This document shows positions 55,114 to 64,000 of a stretch of DNA of 64,000 nt, piece after piece (within the stretch, counting starts at the first letter, position 1; each line of letters begins with the position of its first letter). The DNA lies in assembly GCA_004799545.1 (NCBI GenBank), contig SSMU01000030.1, positions 1-64,000 of the forward strand, written 5' to 3'. The DNA is from Phenylobacterium sp. (GTDB lineage: Bacteria > Pseudomonadota > Alphaproteobacteria > Caulobacterales > Caulobacteraceae). Made by a program: the position numbers and the translations under genes. The notes beneath the pieces are model-generated. The model did not search any database. It was not told where the DNA came from and saw nothing but the letters and a program-made list of their open reading frames with translations.

Positions 55114-56162
55114 TCCTCAGCCGCCGCCCGGATATCGAGCGGTTCCTGAAGAGCCCTGAGCCGGGCGTCCGCGCGGCGGTGATTTACGGCCGCGATATCG
55201 GCGTGGTGCGCGACCGCGGCCATGAGCTGGCCCGCAAGATCGCCAAGGACCCCGACGATCCCTTCGACGTCGCCCAGCTCACCGACGGCGACCTCGACGC
55301 CGACCCCGGCCGGCTGGAGGCCGAGCTCGCCGCCCAGTCGCTGATGGGCGGCCGCCGGCTGATCCGCCTGCGGCTGACCTCCGATAAGACGGGCCCCGAC
55401 AAGCTCGCCGCCGAGGCCGTGGCCCGCCATGCCGCGGGCGAGCTCAACCCCGACGCCTTCCTGCTGATCGAGGCCGGCGCGCTCGGTCGTGACTCGGCGC
55501 TGCGCAAGACCGCCGAGAAGGCCGACGGCGCGGCCGTGATCCCCTGCTACGAGGACGAGCCCGGCGACGTGGCCCGCCTGGCCCGCGAGCTCTTGGCCAA
55601 GGACGGCGTCGGCCTGACCTCCGATGCGCTCGCCCTGTTGGTCGCACGCCTGCCCAAGGAGCGCGGCGTCGCCCGCCAGGAGATGGAGCGGCTGGCCCTC
55701 TATCTCGGGCCGGGCAGCGGGACCACCGCCACCCCGGCCGACCTCGAGGACTTCTTCGGCGTCGAGCCCGAGGCCTCCCTGGCCGACGCCGCCGCCGACG
55801 CGTTCGGCGGCCGACTCACCGACGCCCAGGCCGGCCTGCGCCGCGCCGCCCAGGAGGGCGAGGCCGGCCCCGCCGCGGTCCGCGCGCTCGGCATGCACCT
55901 GGGCCGCCTGCGTCGCACCCTGACCCTCGCCAGGGCCGGCGCCGGCCTGCAGGAGGCGGCCAAGGCTTCCGGCGTGTTCTGGAAGCAGGAGCGGGAGTTC
56001 CTCCGCCAGGCCCGCGCCTGGTCGCTCGACGACCTCGACCGCCTGCAACCCGAGGTCCTGGCCGCCGACCGAGCCTGCAAGACCGCCGGCTCCCCCGACC
56101 AGCTCATCGCCCAACGCCTGGCGCTGACCATCGCGGGACGCGCGCGGCGGCTGGGGCTGTAA
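55110..56162 (+). CDS. holA: DNA polymerase III subunit delta
   Basis: A 350-residue clamp-loader subunit. Its N-terminus MILSRRPDIERFLKSPEPGV, followed by VRAAVIYGRDIGVVRDRGHE, fits the alphaproteobacterial HolA family. Later blocks are LMGGRRLIRLRLTSDKTG, LLIEAGALGRDSALRKTAEK and AVIPCYEDEPGDVARLAREL. It opens the beta clamp in the replisome. It overlaps lptE by 4 bases. The stop is followed directly by a type-B palindromic repeat. Confidence 0.9.
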   Translation: MILSRRPDIERFLKSPEPGVRAAVIYGRDIGVVRDRGHELARKIAKDPDDPFDVAQLTDGDLDADPGRLEAELAAQSLMGGRRLIRLRLTSDKTGPDKLAAEAVARHAAGELNPDAFLLIEAGALGRDSALRKTAEKADGAAVIPCYEDEPGDVARLARELLAKDGVGLTSDALALLVARLPKERGVARQEMERLALYLGPGSGTTATPADLEDFFGVEPEASLADAAADAFGGRLTDAQAGLRRAAQEGEAGPAAVRALGMHLGRLRRTLTLARAGAGLQEAAKASGVFWKQEREFLRQARAWSLDDLDRLQPEVLAADRACKTAGSPDQLIAQRLALTIAGRARRLGL

Positions 56163-56167
56163 GCCCC

Positions 56168-56275
56168 CTCTCCCATGTGGGAGAGGTTTGGGGTGAGGGC
56201 GGCTCCGCCTAACCGCGACAACAGAGGGGTCCCGGGGGCCACTCTGCCGCCCCCTCTCCCTCTCGGCAGAGGGCT
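56168..56275. repeat. Type-B palindromic repeat block upstream of the DUF559 gene
   Basis: CCTCTCCCA-TG-TGGGAGAGG at 56168-56187, then GGGGTGAGGGCGGCTCCGCC, then a second hairpin CCCTCT...AGAGGG near 56252-56273 nested in CTGCCG/CGGCAG arms. The first palindrome shares its arms with 31960-31987 and 56720-56740. The block lies between holA and the DUF559 gene. Confidence 0.7.
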
Positions 56276-56309
56276 TGACGTCGACAGATGTTCCCTTATT
56301 GTTCTCAAC

Positions 56310-56759
56310 ATGGTTCAGGTTCGCACCGTCCGAGCCGCCAAGCTCCTCGACCACGCACGCAGCATGCGGCGCGAGCCGACTCGCGCCGAGGCGCGCCTGT
56401 GGAATGCACTCAGGGGCCATCGCCTCGGCGGCTGGAAATGGCGCCGGCAAGCGCCGCTCGGGCCCTTCATTGTCGACTTCCTTTGCAACCACGCGCGGCT
56501 GATCGTCGAACTCGACGGCACGGCGCATGCGGACAACGGGCTCTATGACATCGACCGCACACTTCGCCTGCAACGGTTCGGTTTCCGCGTTCTGCGCTTC
56601 AGCAACGAGGCGGTGCTTGCCGACCTGGGCGGCGTCTGCGCCGATATCTTGCGGGCCTGTGGCGGGGATGTTCGGCGCCCTTCAGCGAATGTGGCGGGCT
56701 CGGCGCCGCCCTCTCCCCGCCCTCTCCCTTTGGGAGAGGGTCACCGTACCCGCGAATAG
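56310..56759 (+). CDS. DUF559 domain endonuclease-like protein (Vsr-fold)
   Basis: A 149-residue protein of the DUF559 family, related to very-short-patch-repair endonucleases. RREPTRAEARLWNALRGHRL is followed by WKWRRQAPLGPFIVDFLCNH, then LIVELDGTAHADNGLYDIDR and FGFRVLRFSNEAVL. The ELDG and FxVDF patterns carry the putative metal-binding acids. The last 25 codons run into a CCCTCTCCC palindrome (56720-56740), giving the low-complexity tail SAPPSPRPLPLGEGHRTRE. It is flanked by type-B repeats on both sides. Confidence 0.85.
   Translation: MVQVRTVRAAKLLDHARSMRREPTRAEARLWNALRGHRLGGWKWRRQAPLGPFIVDFLCNHARLIVELDGTAHADNGLYDIDRTLRLQRFGFRVLRFSNEAVLADLGGVCADILRACGGDVRRPSANVAGSAPPSPRPLPLGEGHRTRE
56720..56740. 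repeat. Type-B palindrome inside the DUF559 3' end
   Basis: Perfect inverted repeat CCCTCTCCC-TTT-GGGAGAGGG (9-bp arms, 3-nt loop), covering the last codons of the DUF559 gene just before the convergent GNAT stop. It is preceded by a further CCCTCTCCCCG. The arms match the repeat block upstream of the same gene, so the gene is bracketed. Confidence 0.75.
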
Positions 56760-57244
56760 ACGAAACAGTCCGGCGGATCGCCGGCGTTGGAGTAGCCGGC
56801 CTTGCGGAGCGTGCCCTCGCGCGCGTAGCCGCAGGCCTCCGCGAGCCGCGCCGAGGCCTCGTTCCAGGTCTCGATGATCAGCTGCAGCCGGTGGCAGGCT
56901 GGCCGCTCGGCCAGCAGGTAGTCGCCGAACAGCCGGAGCGCCTCCGAGGCGTAGCCCTTCCCCCGGTCCGCCTCGGCATGGAGGATGTAGCCGATCTCGT
57001 AGCCGTGCACGCCGGCGCCCGAGCGGTAGAACTGCATGGTGCCCACGAGGCGCCCGTCGGCCTCGATCGCCACGGCGCCGGCGTCCTCCGTCCAGAACCC
57101 CGTCGCATCGAACACGTCGGTGAGCCGGGCGATATGGGTCAGGGGCTCGAGGATCGACAGCGTGTACTGGAAGCCGCTGGCCCCCTCGAGGTCGCCGCGC
57201 GCGATCCGCCGCAGCCGGACGCGCTCGCCCTCCGCCAAGATCAT
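56741..57244 (-). CDS. GNAT family N-acetyltransferase
   Basis: A 167-residue acetyltransferase of the RimJ/RimL-like GNAT group. VRLRRIARGDLEGASGFQYT is followed by VGTMQFYRSGAGVHGYEIGY, then HAEADRGKGYASEALRLFGD with the R-G-x-G-Y-A acetyl-CoA pyrophosphate loop, and a C-terminal GYSNAGDPPDCFVYSRVR. Substrate unknown. It lies 10 bases downstream of parB on the same strand and convergently overlaps the DUF559 gene by 19 bases. Confidence 0.9.
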   Translation of the reverse strand: MILAEGERVRLRRIARGDLEGASGFQYTLSILEPLTHIARLTDVFDATGFWTEDAGAVAIEADGRLVGTMQFYRSGAGVHGYEIGYILHAEADRGKGYASEALRLFGDYLLAERPACHRLQLIIETWNEASARLAEACGYAREGTLRKAGYSNAGDPPDCFVYSRVR

Positions 57245-57254
57245 GGGGCCAGGC

Positions 57255-58130
<876 letters not shown>

Positions 58131-58139
58131 CAAGTCCCC

Positions 58140-58943
58140 CTAGGCCGCGGCGCGGCGGTCGCGCTCGCGCAGCACCACCTCGCGGGCCAGCTTCAGATAG
58201 GCCTGGCTGCCCGCACACTTCAGATCATAGACCAGGGCCGGCTTGCCGAACGAGGGCGCCTCGGAGACCCGCACGTTGCGGGGGATCACCGTCTGGTAGA
58301 CCGTCTCGCCGAAGTGGCCGCGCACGTCGCGCGCCACCTGCTCCGACAGGCTGTTGCGCCGATCGTACATGGTCAGCACCACGCCCTGGATCTCCAGCTT
58401 CGGATTGAGGCTGCCGCGCACCAGGTCGATGGTCCGCATCAGCTGCGAGAGCCCCTCCAGGGCGAAGAACTCGCACTGCAGCGGCACCAGCACGGCGTCG
58501 GCCGCCGCCATGGCGTTGACCGTCAGCAGGTTCAGCGACGGCGGGCAGTCGATCAGCACATAGGTGTAGTCGCCGGCCGCGCGGATCACCTCCAGGGCGT
58601 CGCGCAGCTTGTAGGAGCGCCGGGGCGCGTGGCCGAGCTCGAGTTCGACGCCGGAGAGGTCCGGATCGGAGGGCGTCAGGTCGAGGCCCGGCACCGCGGT
58701 CGGCACGATCGCCTGGTCGAGCGGCTTTTCGCCCATCAGCACGTCGTAGAGGGTGGTTTTGCGCTGCGCCCGGCCGATGCCGAGGCCGGTGGAGGCGTTG
58801 CCCTGCGGATCGCTGTCGATCAGCAGCACCCGCTCGCCGACCGCGGCCAGGGCCGTGCCGAGGTTGATCGCCGTCGTGGTCTTGCCGACGCCGCCCTTCT
58901 GGTTGGCGACCACCAGGACGCGCAAGGCAGTCCTACCGGGCAT
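58140..58943 (-). CDS. parA: Chromosome partitioning ATPase ParA (Soj)
   Basis: A 267-residue deviant Walker ATPase. The P-loop KGGVGKT is at 16-22, followed by SDPQGNAS, LIDCPPSLNLLTVNAM and VVLTMYDRRNSLSEQVARDV, typical of chromosomal ParA. It uses ATP-dependent DNA binding to pull ParB-parS complexes. Its start overlaps rsmG by 11 bases, so the segregation pair is transcribed with mnmG-rsmG as is common in bacteria. Confidence 0.97.
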   Translation of the reverse strand: MPGRTALRVLVVANQKGGVGKTTTAINLGTALAAVGERVLLIDSDPQGNASTGLGIGRAQRKTTLYDVLMGEKPLDQAIVPTAVPGLDLTPSDPDLSGVELELGHAPRRSYKLRDALEVIRAAGDYTYVLIDCPPSLNLLTVNAMAAADAVLVPLQCEFFALEGLSQLMRTIDLVRGSLNPKLEIQGVVLTMYDRRNSLSEQVARDVRGHFGETVYQTVIPRNVRVSEAPSFGKPALVYDLKCAGSQAYLKLAREVVLRERDRRAAA

Positions 58944-59583
58944 GCCGAAGCCTCTTCACGCGGACGATCCGGCCTCTGGGGTCGCTCAACGACGGCACGA
59001 TCTCAGCCTCAAACGTCCAAGATTTAGTAGCCTCTTCTAGATCAGACGCAACATCTTGTCCCTTGAGGAACCAGCCGGTCGCGCCCATCGCCAGGTAGGG
59101 CCGGGCATACCCGAGCAGGCGCGTGAGCGGGGCGCAAGCGCGCGCAGTGACGCTGTCCACAGCCAGATCGAGGTTTTCCGCCCTGGCGGTGTGGACGGTC
59201 GCCGGCAGGGCGAGCTCACCCACCACCTCGGAAAGGAACCGGCAGCGCTTGGCCATGCTCTCCACCAGGTGGACGTGGAAGCCCGGCCGCCCCTTGCCGA
59301 GGATCGCCAGCACCATCCCCGGCAGGCCGGCGCCGGCCCCGAGATCGGCCCAGGTCCTGGCCCGCGGATCGAGCTTGAGCAGCTGGGCGCTGTCCCAGGC
59401 GTGGCGGTTCCAGAACTCCGGCAGGGTCGACGGCCCGACCAGGTTCATCACCGCGTTCCATTCGCCGAGCAGGACGCGATAGCGCTCAAGGTCGACCATC
59501 TGCACGTCCGTCGCGCCGCTCGCGGCGGCGAAACTCTGTGCATCTGTAACGGTTACAGCCTCAGGCTGCGCGGCGACGGACAT
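58933..59583 (-). CDS. rsmG: 16S rRNA (guanine527-N7)-methyltransferase RsmG
   Basis: A 216-residue methyltransferase (formerly GidB). [20 protein letters not shown] is followed by the SAM motif [32 protein letters not shown] and [20 protein letters not shown]. It modifies G527 in the 530 loop. It overlaps mnmG by 23 bases upstream and parA by 11 bases downstream. Confidence 0.96.
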   Translation of the reverse strand: MSVAAQPEAVTVTDAQSFAAASGATDVQMVDLERYRVLLGEWNAVMNLVGPSTLPEFWNRHAWDSAQLLKLDPRARTWADLGAGAGLPGMVLAILGKGRPGFHVHLVESMAKRCRFLSEVVGELALPATVHTARAENLDLAVDSVTARACAPLTRLLGYARPYLAMGATGWFLKGQDVASDLEEATKSWTFEAEIVPSLSDPRGRIVRVKRLRHAR

Positions 59584-61408
59584 GGGCCAGCAATGCGGTG
59601 AGCGCGCCCGGCGTAACGCCTTCGACGCGAGCGGCCTGGCCGAGGGTCAAGGGCTTGATCACACTCAGCTTTTCGCGGACCTCATTGGACAGGCCACCGA
59701 CCGCGCCATAGTCCAGCTCAGCGGGCAACCTGAGGTCTTCGTCGCGCCGGAAGGCCGCCGCGTCGGCCGCCTGGCGGTCGAGGTAGCCGGCGTAGGCGGC
59801 GTCGATCTCCACCTGCTCGCGCACCGCCGCGGGCCACGCATTCAGCTCCGGCCACAGCCGCGCCAGGTCGTCGAAGCCGATCGTCGGATAGGCCAGGAGT
59901 TGGACCACGTCGCGCCGCTGGCCGTCGGCCTTCACCGGCAGCCCGGCGCGTGCGGCCTCGGCCGGCGTCAGCGTCAGGGCCGCAGCCTGGGCCCGCGCCG
60001 CCGCCAGCGCCGCGGCCTTCCGGCCGAATACCTCGGCCCGCCCCGACCCGACCACGCCCAGCTCCACCCCCTTGGCGGTCAGCCGCTGGTCGGCGTTGTC
60101 GGCTCTGAGCGTCAGGCGGAATTCCGCCCGGCTGGTGAACATCCGATAGGGCTCGGTGACGCCGCGGGTCACCAGGTCGTCGATCAGCACGCCGATATAG
60201 GCCTCGTCGCGGGCGAACTCTGCCGCCGCGCTACCCGCCGCCGCCCGCGCGGCGTTCAGCCCCGCGACCAGGCCTTGTGCGGCCGCCTCCTCATAGCCTG
60301 TCGTGCCGTTGATCTGGCCGGCCAGGTAGAGGCCCGGGAGCCGCTTGGCCTCCAGCGTCGGGAACAGCTCGCGCGGGTCCACGTAGTCGTATTCGATCGC
60401 ATAGCCGTAGCGGCGCACCGCCACCCGTTCGAGGCCCGGGATGGTCTTCAGGAAGGCATCCTGGGTCTCCGCCGAGACCGAGGTCGAGATCCCGTTCGGA
60501 TAGACCGTGTCGTCGGTGAGACCCTCCGGCTCCAGGAAGATCTGGTGGCTGGTCTTATCGCGAAAGCGGACCACCTTGTCCTCGATGGACGGGCAATAGC
60601 GCGGCCCGCGGCTCGCCACGCGCCCGCCGTAAACCGCTGATTCAGATAGCCTTTCAGCGATGATCCGGTGCGTCGCTTCGGTGGTGTGGGTGACCCCGCA
60701 TTCGACCTGCCGCGTGGTGATCGCCTCGGTCAGGAAGGAGAAGGGCACCGGCTCGGCGTCGGCCGGCTGCATCTCCAGCCGATCCCAGGCGATGGTCGAG
60801 CCGTCCAGCCGGGCCGGCGTGCCGGTCTTCAACCGGCCCATGGCGAAGCCCGTGGCGTAGAGCCGGTCCGAAAGCCCGATCGCAGGCTGATCGCCCACCC
60901 GGCCGGCCGGGATCCGCTCGTCGCCGCGGTGGATCACCCCCTTCAGGAAGGTGCCGGTGGTCAGCACCACCCGCGCTGCGGCATAGGCCTCGCCGCTCGC
61001 GCCCAGCACGCCGGCGACCCGGCCGTCCACGACGACCAGGTCCTCGACCGCCTCGGCCTTGAGGGTGAGGTTGGGCGTCGCGGCCAGCTCAGCCTGCATG
61101 GCTTGGCGATAGAGCCTGCGGTCGATCTGCGAGCGCGGCCCGCGCACCGCCGCCCCCTTGGAGCGGTTCAGCATCCGGAACTGGATGCCAGCCCGGTCGG
61201 CCAGCCGGCCCATCACCCCGGCGAGGGCGTCGATCTCGCGGACCAGGTGGCCCTTCCCCAGGCCGCCGATCGCCGGGTTGCAGCTCATCTCGCCGATCGT
61301 CTCGACCTTGTGGGTGAGCAGCAGGGCGCGCGCGCCGAACCGCGCCGCCGCGGCCGCCGCCTCGCAGCCCGCATGGCCGCCGCCGATGATGATCACGTCC
61401 CAAGTCAT
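59561..61408 (-). CDS. mnmG: tRNA uridine 5-carboxymethylaminomethyl modification enzyme MnmG
   Basis: A 615-residue FAD protein (GidA). The dinucleotide motif [20 protein letters not shown] is at the start. Signature blocks are [54 protein letters not shown] and [20 protein letters not shown]. With MnmE it makes the cmnm5U34 group on tRNA wobble uridines. A 289-bp gap carrying parS sites separates it from mnmE. This gap probably holds the promoter of mnmG-rsmG-parA-parB. Confidence 0.98.
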   Translation of the reverse strand: MTWDVIIIGGGHAGCEAAAAAARFGARALLLTHKVETIGEMSCNPAIGGLGKGHLVREIDALAGVMGRLADRAGIQFRMLNRSKGAAVRGPRSQIDRRLYRQAMQAELAATPNLTLKAEAVEDLVVVDGRVAGVLGASGEAYAAARVVLTTGTFLKGVIHRGDERIPAGRVGDQPAIGLSDRLYATGFAMGRLKTGTPARLDGSTIAWDRLEMQPADAEPVPFSFLTEAITTRQVECGVTHTTEATHRIIAERLSESAVYGGRVASRGPRYCPSIEDKVVRFRDKTSHQIFLEPEGLTDDTVYPNGISTSVSAETQDAFLKTIPGLERVAVRRYGYAIEYDYVDPRELFPTLEAKRLPGLYLAGQINGTTGYEEAAAQGLVAGLNAARAAAGSAAAEFARDEAYIGVLIDDLVTRGVTEPYRMFTSRAEFRLTLRADNADQRLTAKGVELGVVGSGRAEVFGRKAAALAAARAQAAALTLTPAEAARAGLPVKADGQRRDVVQLLAYPTIGFDDLARLWPELNAWPAAVREQVEIDAAYAGYLDRQAADAAAFRRDEDLRLPAELDYGAVGGLSNEVREKLSVIKPLTLGQAARVEGVTPGALTALLAHVRRRAA

Positions 61409-61454
61409 TTTAGCCAGGTCATGTGAGCGCGCTCATATAGAGGATCGGGGCGGC

Positions 61455-61470
61455 GCTTTCACGTGAAACG
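61455..61470. promoter_or_regulatory. Degenerate parS site (13 of 16 matches)
   Basis: GCTTTCACGTGAAACG differs from the parS consensus TGTTTCACGTGAAACA only at the outer positions; the palindromic core TTTCACGTGAAA is intact. It lies 47-62 bases upstream of mnmG. ParB binds such core-preserving variants in other species, so occupancy is likely but weaker than at 61679. Confidence 0.75.
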
Positions 61471-61478
61471 TCCTGCCG

Positions 61479-61533
61479 CAAGCTTGGCCATGCGACATTC
61501 CGGCCCTCAGGTCTTGCGTTCCAAGCTTGGCCA
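61479..61533. repeat. 12-bp direct repeat CAAGCTTGGCCA in the parS spacer
   Basis: Two exact copies at 61479-61490 and 61522-61533, 43 bp apart, in the mnmG-mnmE gap between the two parS sites. Each starts with the palindrome CAAGCTTG. The 43-bp spacing is about four helical turns, so they face the same side of DNA. Unknown protein target. Confidence 0.6.
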
Positions 61534-61678
61534 CCCATTTCAGCGACCGACCGCTGGCCTGTCCCTCCGCGAGGAACGAGCCCCCAAACCCCCGACCGGA
61601 TGGTCGACGGCCAGCGTGCGACCCGGGTCGGATCCGCGCGGCGAACTCTCCACGCCGCGCGGATTTCCCCGCTTCGGT

Positions 61679-61694
61679 TGTTTCACGTGAAACA
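61679..61694. promoter_or_regulatory. Perfect parS site (TGTTTCACGTGAAACA)
   Basis: Exact 16-bp match to the canonical parS consensus, four bases beyond the mnmE stop (61698). It is the nucleation site for ParB clamps from the parAB genes 3 kb away. Position next to parAB and mnmEG is the usual origin-proximal arrangement. Confidence 0.95.
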
Positions 61695-61697
61695 CTG

Positions 61698-63035
61698 CTA
61701 CTTGCCGATGCAGAAGGTCGCGAAAATCCGGCCGAGCACCGCTTCCGGATCGATACGGCCGGTGATCCGGTCCAGCGCCCGGGCCGCCAGCCGCACATCC
61801 TCCGCCGCGAGCTCCAGCCGATCGGCCTCCGCCAGCGCCTGACGCAGCCGCGCAGCCGCCTCGGTGAGCAGCTCCCGATGGCGCGCCTGGGTGGCGGCCG
61901 GCGGTTCGGCGCCGCTGAGCGCCTCGATCACCCGCTCCGAGAGCAGCTCCTTCAGCCAGCCCATGTCGTTGGGGCTTTTGGCGGTGACCGAGGCGACGCC
62001 CAGCCCGCGTTCCTGCGCATCCTCCATCGCCCGCCAGCCGGCCTCGTTCTCCGGCAGGTCGCGCTTGGTCACCACGCAGAGGTCGCCGGGCTGCAGCTCG
62101 CGGGGAACCTCGATGATCTCGGGCTGCGAGCCGTCGACCACCCAAAGCCGCAGGTCCGCCCCGTCGGCCCAGGCGCGCGCCCGGCGCACGCCCTCCGCCT
62201 CGATCTCGCTGTCGCTCTCGCGCAAGCCCGCGGTGTCGGCCAGCAGCAGCTTGTAACCGGCCAGCACCATGGGGACCTCGATCACGTCGCGCGTCGTGCC
62301 AGGCGTCGCCGTGACGATCGCGGCGTCGCGGCCGGCGACCGCATTCAGCAGGGTGCTCTTACCGGCGTTCGGCGCGCCCAGCAGGGCGATGCGGTAGCCC
62401 TCGCGCACCCGCTCGCCACGTGAAACATCCGCCGCAGCGGCCTCCAGCTCCTCGGCGAGCGCCTCCAGCACCGGCCGGGCGCGGGCCGCGACGTCGGCCG
62501 GGACTTCCTCGTCGGGGAAGTCGACGGCGGCCTCGAACATCGCCAGGGCCTCGGTGAGCGCCGCGCGCCAGCGGGCCTGGACCTGGGAGAGCCGACCGCC
62601 CAGCTGCGCCAGCGCCTGCCGGTGCTGCGCCTCGGTCTCGGCCTGGACCAGGTCGGCGACCCCCTCGGCCTGGGCGAGGTCGAGCTTGCCGTTCTCGAAG
62701 GCCCGCCGGGTGAACTCGCCGGGCTCCGCCAGCCGCAGCCCGAGCGCCGTCAGCGCCGCGATCAGCGCCTCGACCACCGCCGGCCCGCCGTGCACATGAA
62801 ACTCCGCCGCGTCCTCGCCGGTGTAGCTGGCCGGTCCCTCGAACCACAGCACCAGGGCGGTGTCGATCTCCTGCCCGTCGCCGCCGAACAGCCGCCGGAG
62901 GGAGGCCTGCCGCGCCGCCGGCACATCGCCGGCCAGCGCCCCCACCGCCATGGCGGTTTTCGGCCCGGAGACCCGGACCACGGCCACGGCCGCGCGGCCC
63001 GCCGCGGTCGCCGGCGCGAAGATGGTGTCGCTCAT
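61698..63035 (-). CDS. mnmE: tRNA modification GTPase MnmE
   Basis: A 445-residue GTPase. The N-terminal tetrahydrofolate-binding domain is [20 protein letters not shown]. The G domain (about 215-370) has G1 [10 protein letters not shown]2 [13 protein letters not shown]3 DTAGLR and G4 TKRDLP (variant NKxD). The helical domain ends in the invariant C-terminal CIGK with catalytic Cys442. It partners MnmG. The stop at 61698 abuts parS. Its start overlaps the DUF6489 gene by 4 bases. Confidence 0.97.
   Translation of the reverse strand: MSDTIFAPATAAGRAAVAVVRVSGPKTAMAVGALAGDVPAARQASLRRLFGGDGQEIDTALVLWFEGPASYTGEDAAEFHVHGGPAVVEALIAALTALGLRLAEPGEFTRRAFENGKLDLAQAEGVADLVQAETEAQHRQALAQLGGRLSQVQARWRAALTEALAMFEAAVDFPDEEVPADVAARARPVLEALAEELEAAAADVSRGERVREGYRIALLGAPNAGKSTLLNAVAGRDAAIVTATPGTTRDVIEVPMVLAGYKLLLADTAGLRESDSEIEAEGVRRARAWADGADLRLWVVDGSQPEIIEVPRELQPGDLCVVTKRDLPENEAGWRAMEDAQERGLGVASVTAKSPNDMGWLKELLSERVIEALSGAEPPAATQARHRELLTEAAARLRQALAEADRLELAAEDVRLAARALDRITGRIDPEAVLGRIFATFCIGK
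62412..62427. promoter_or_regulatory. Half parS-like site inside mnmE
   Basis: CCACGTGAAACA at 62416-62427 matches the right half of parS; the left half is lost (11 of 16 positions). It is inside coding sequence, about 730 bp from the perfect site. In Caulobacter some functional parS sites are degenerate, so it is listed as possible only. Confidence 0.3.
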
Positions 63036-63271
63036 CCCTTTCCGGCGGCGCTTAAGCCCACCTCCATGAGCTTGCGGAACTGCTCCTGGGCCCCGGCGCC
63101 GAAGGCCATCCAGTTCTTCATCAGCTCCTCAGGCGCGAGGGCGGCCATGTTGGCGGTCATCCGCGCCTGCATCTCCTTGACCAATGCTTCGTTCAGCGCG
63201 CTGACGTCCGGCAGGCCCAGGAACCGGCGGGCCTCTTCCGGGGTGCAGTCCACCTCGACGGTCATCTTCAT
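63032..63271 (-). CDS. DUF6489 family protein
   Basis: A 79-residue helical protein. [20 protein letters not shown] and [20 protein letters not shown] are the recognisable DUF6489 pattern. Small, soluble, function unknown. It overlaps the start of mnmE by 4 bases and is upstream of it on the same strand, so it heads this transcript. It may take part in tRNA-modification or origin-region functions, but this is only positional. Confidence 0.85.
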   Translation of the reverse strand: MKMTVEVDCTPEEARRFLGLPDVSALNEALVKEMQARMTANMAALAPEELMKNWMAFGAGAQEQFRKLMEVGLSAAGKG

Positions 63272-63366
63272 GGCTCGCGCCTCCTGGCCGCGCTTTCAGC
63301 TTTTCGATATGGCCCGCCCAGCCGCCCTCGCGCTAGTAGGCTTGCAACAGCCAGCTGGAGACGACC

Positions 63367-64000
63367 ATGGGCGAGCGGACCACCATCACCGTCAAGGACG
63401 GATCCTTCTCGGCCTATGTGGCGCGGCCCAAGGCGGCCTCGGCGCCGGCGGTCGTGGTCATCCAGGAGATCTTCGGCGTCAACCAGGTGATGCGCGACAT
63501 CACCGACGGCCTGGCCGAGCACGGCTTCCTGGCCATCTGCCCGGACCTGTTCTGGCGGATCGAGCCGGGGATCGACATCACCGACCACTCCGAAGCCGAG
63601 TGGAAACGGGCTTTCGAGCTGTTCAACGCCTTCGACGTCGACGCCGGCGTCAAGGACATCGCCGCCACCATCGCCGCGATCCGCAAGGACCCCGGCTGCA
63701 GCGGCAAGGTGGGCGCGGTTGGCTTCTGCCTGGGCGGCCTGCTGGCCTTCCTCACCGCCACCCGCACCGACGCCGACGCCGCGGTCGGCTACTACGGGGT
63801 GGGCATCGAGAGCCGCGTCGGCGAGGCGGAGAAACTGGTGAAGCCCCTGCTGCTGCACATCGCCGAGGAGGACCAGTTCGTCCCCAAGGAAGCCCAGGCC
63901 GTGATCCGCCTGGCGCTGAAAGATCATCCCAACGTCGAAATCCATACCTATCCGGGCCGCGACCACGCCTTCGCCCGCCAGGGCGGCGAGCATTACGACG
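63367..64000 (+). CDS. Dienelactone hydrolase family protein, C-terminus outside window
   Basis: An alpha/beta hydrolase beginning MGERTTITVKDGSFSAYVAR at 63367, open to the window end (211 codons seen). Motifs are VVVIQEIFGVNQVMRDITDG, CPDLFWRIEPGIDITD, the nucleophile region VGAVGFCLGGLLAFL with the catalytic Cys, and Asp in IAEEDQFVPKEA. The catalytic His is in PGRDHAFARQGG. This is the classic cytoplasmic DLH (carboxymethylenebutenolidase) type, unlike the Tat-exported one at 38 kb. Only the last few dozen codons are missing. Confidence 0.88.
   Translation, partial: MGERTTITVKDGSFSAYVARPKAASAPAVVVIQEIFGVNQVMRDITDGLAEHGFLAICPDLFWRIEPGIDITDHSEAEWKRAFELFNAFDVDAGVKDIAATIAAIRKDPGCSGKVGAVGFCLGGLLAFLTATRTDADAAVGYYGVGIESRVGEAEKLVKPLLLHIAEEDQFVPKEAQAVIRLALKDHPNVEIHTYPGRDHAFARQGGEHYD

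Noticed and set aside
59544..59558. Perfect palindrome CTGTAACGGTTACAG at the rsmG/mnmG junction
   Set aside because: It lies inside coding sequence where it encodes a simple Val-Thr stretch; no promoter lies near and it is not repeated in the window as far as I saw.
61409..61697. Replication origin in the mnmG-mnmE gap
   Set aside because: parS sites are present but no cluster of DnaA boxes or AT-rich unwinding region was seen; parAB loci are often kilobases from oriC.

Overview
The window is a 64-kb stretch of an alphaproteobacterial chromosome. It most resembles Caulobacteraceae, probably Phenylobacterium or a close relative. The evidence is very high GC, dense ATGA-type gene overlaps, and several lineage markers: an NtrZ-type periplasmic regulator, ChvG/ChvI beside a truncated PTS (HPr, EIIA-Man, short HprK), a DUF3576 lipoprotein next to leuS-lptE-holA, a DUF6489 gene next to mnmE, and the mnmE-mnmG-rsmG-parA-parB block with parS. 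The placement is an inference from gene content and protein similarity recalled from memory; no database search was run. No phage, insertion sequence, CRISPR array, plasmid gene or rRNA operon is visible. It reads as core chromosome with a few accessory pockets.

Layout. 1-4.4 kb: a truncated methyltransferase, an AraC regulator, a MAPEG protein, then a four-gene minus-strand operon (ExbB/TolQ-like membrane protein, BlaI-type repressor, M56 metalloprotease, lipoprotein) carrying three TACA-N2-TGTA operators. 4.5-8.7 kb: leucine operon leuC-leuD-leuB with a VOC protein and an ABM monooxygenase inserted by overlapping codons. 8.9-17.9 kb: a receiver protein with a coupled partner, a thioesterase, asd, rarD, a secreted MBL hydrolase, fetAB, and an ECF sigma/anti-sigma operon with a Tat phosphoesterase and a cupredoxin behind an apparent ECF promoter. 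17.9-26.2 kb: serine hydrolase, acylphosphatase, pyridoxal kinase, ahcY with an upstream palindrome, CYTH-CHAD protein, bioB, ABC-2 exporter. 26.2-29.7 kb: PTS/HprK/ChvGI cluster. 29.8-34.3 kb: a two-gene unknown operon, an SDR-phhB-HAD operon, VanZ and tRNA-Arg(CCG). 34.4-37.8 kb: dnaKJ with a textbook sigma-32 promoter. 38-50 kb: dienelactone hydrolase, membrane protein, ftsK, lolA, a well-formed small-RNA locus, xthA, an OmpR-type regulator divergent from an L,D-transpeptidase, a secreted putative zincin, LysE and YggS. 50-56 kb: ThiE-like, ntrZ, DUF3576, leuS, lptE, holA. 56-64 kb: a DUF559 nuclease gene flanked by palindromic repeats, a GNAT, parB-parA-rsmG-mnmG, a 289-bp gap with a perfect parS, mnmE, DUF6489 and a truncated dienelactone hydrolase.

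The four most interesting signals are: (1) the promoter-hairpins-terminator small-RNA locus at about 44.4-44.55 kb; (2) the BlaI-operator regulon controlling an ExbB-like protein plus a sensorless M56 protease with no beta-lactamase; (3) the DUF559 nuclease gene bracketed by CCCTCTCCC palindromes, which may represent a RAYT-like nuclease/repeat partnership; (4) the parS spacer, with one perfect site, one degenerate site and a 12-bp direct repeat. Two further composite palindromic repeats (about 21.7 and 51.8 kb) share one architecture in opposite orientation.
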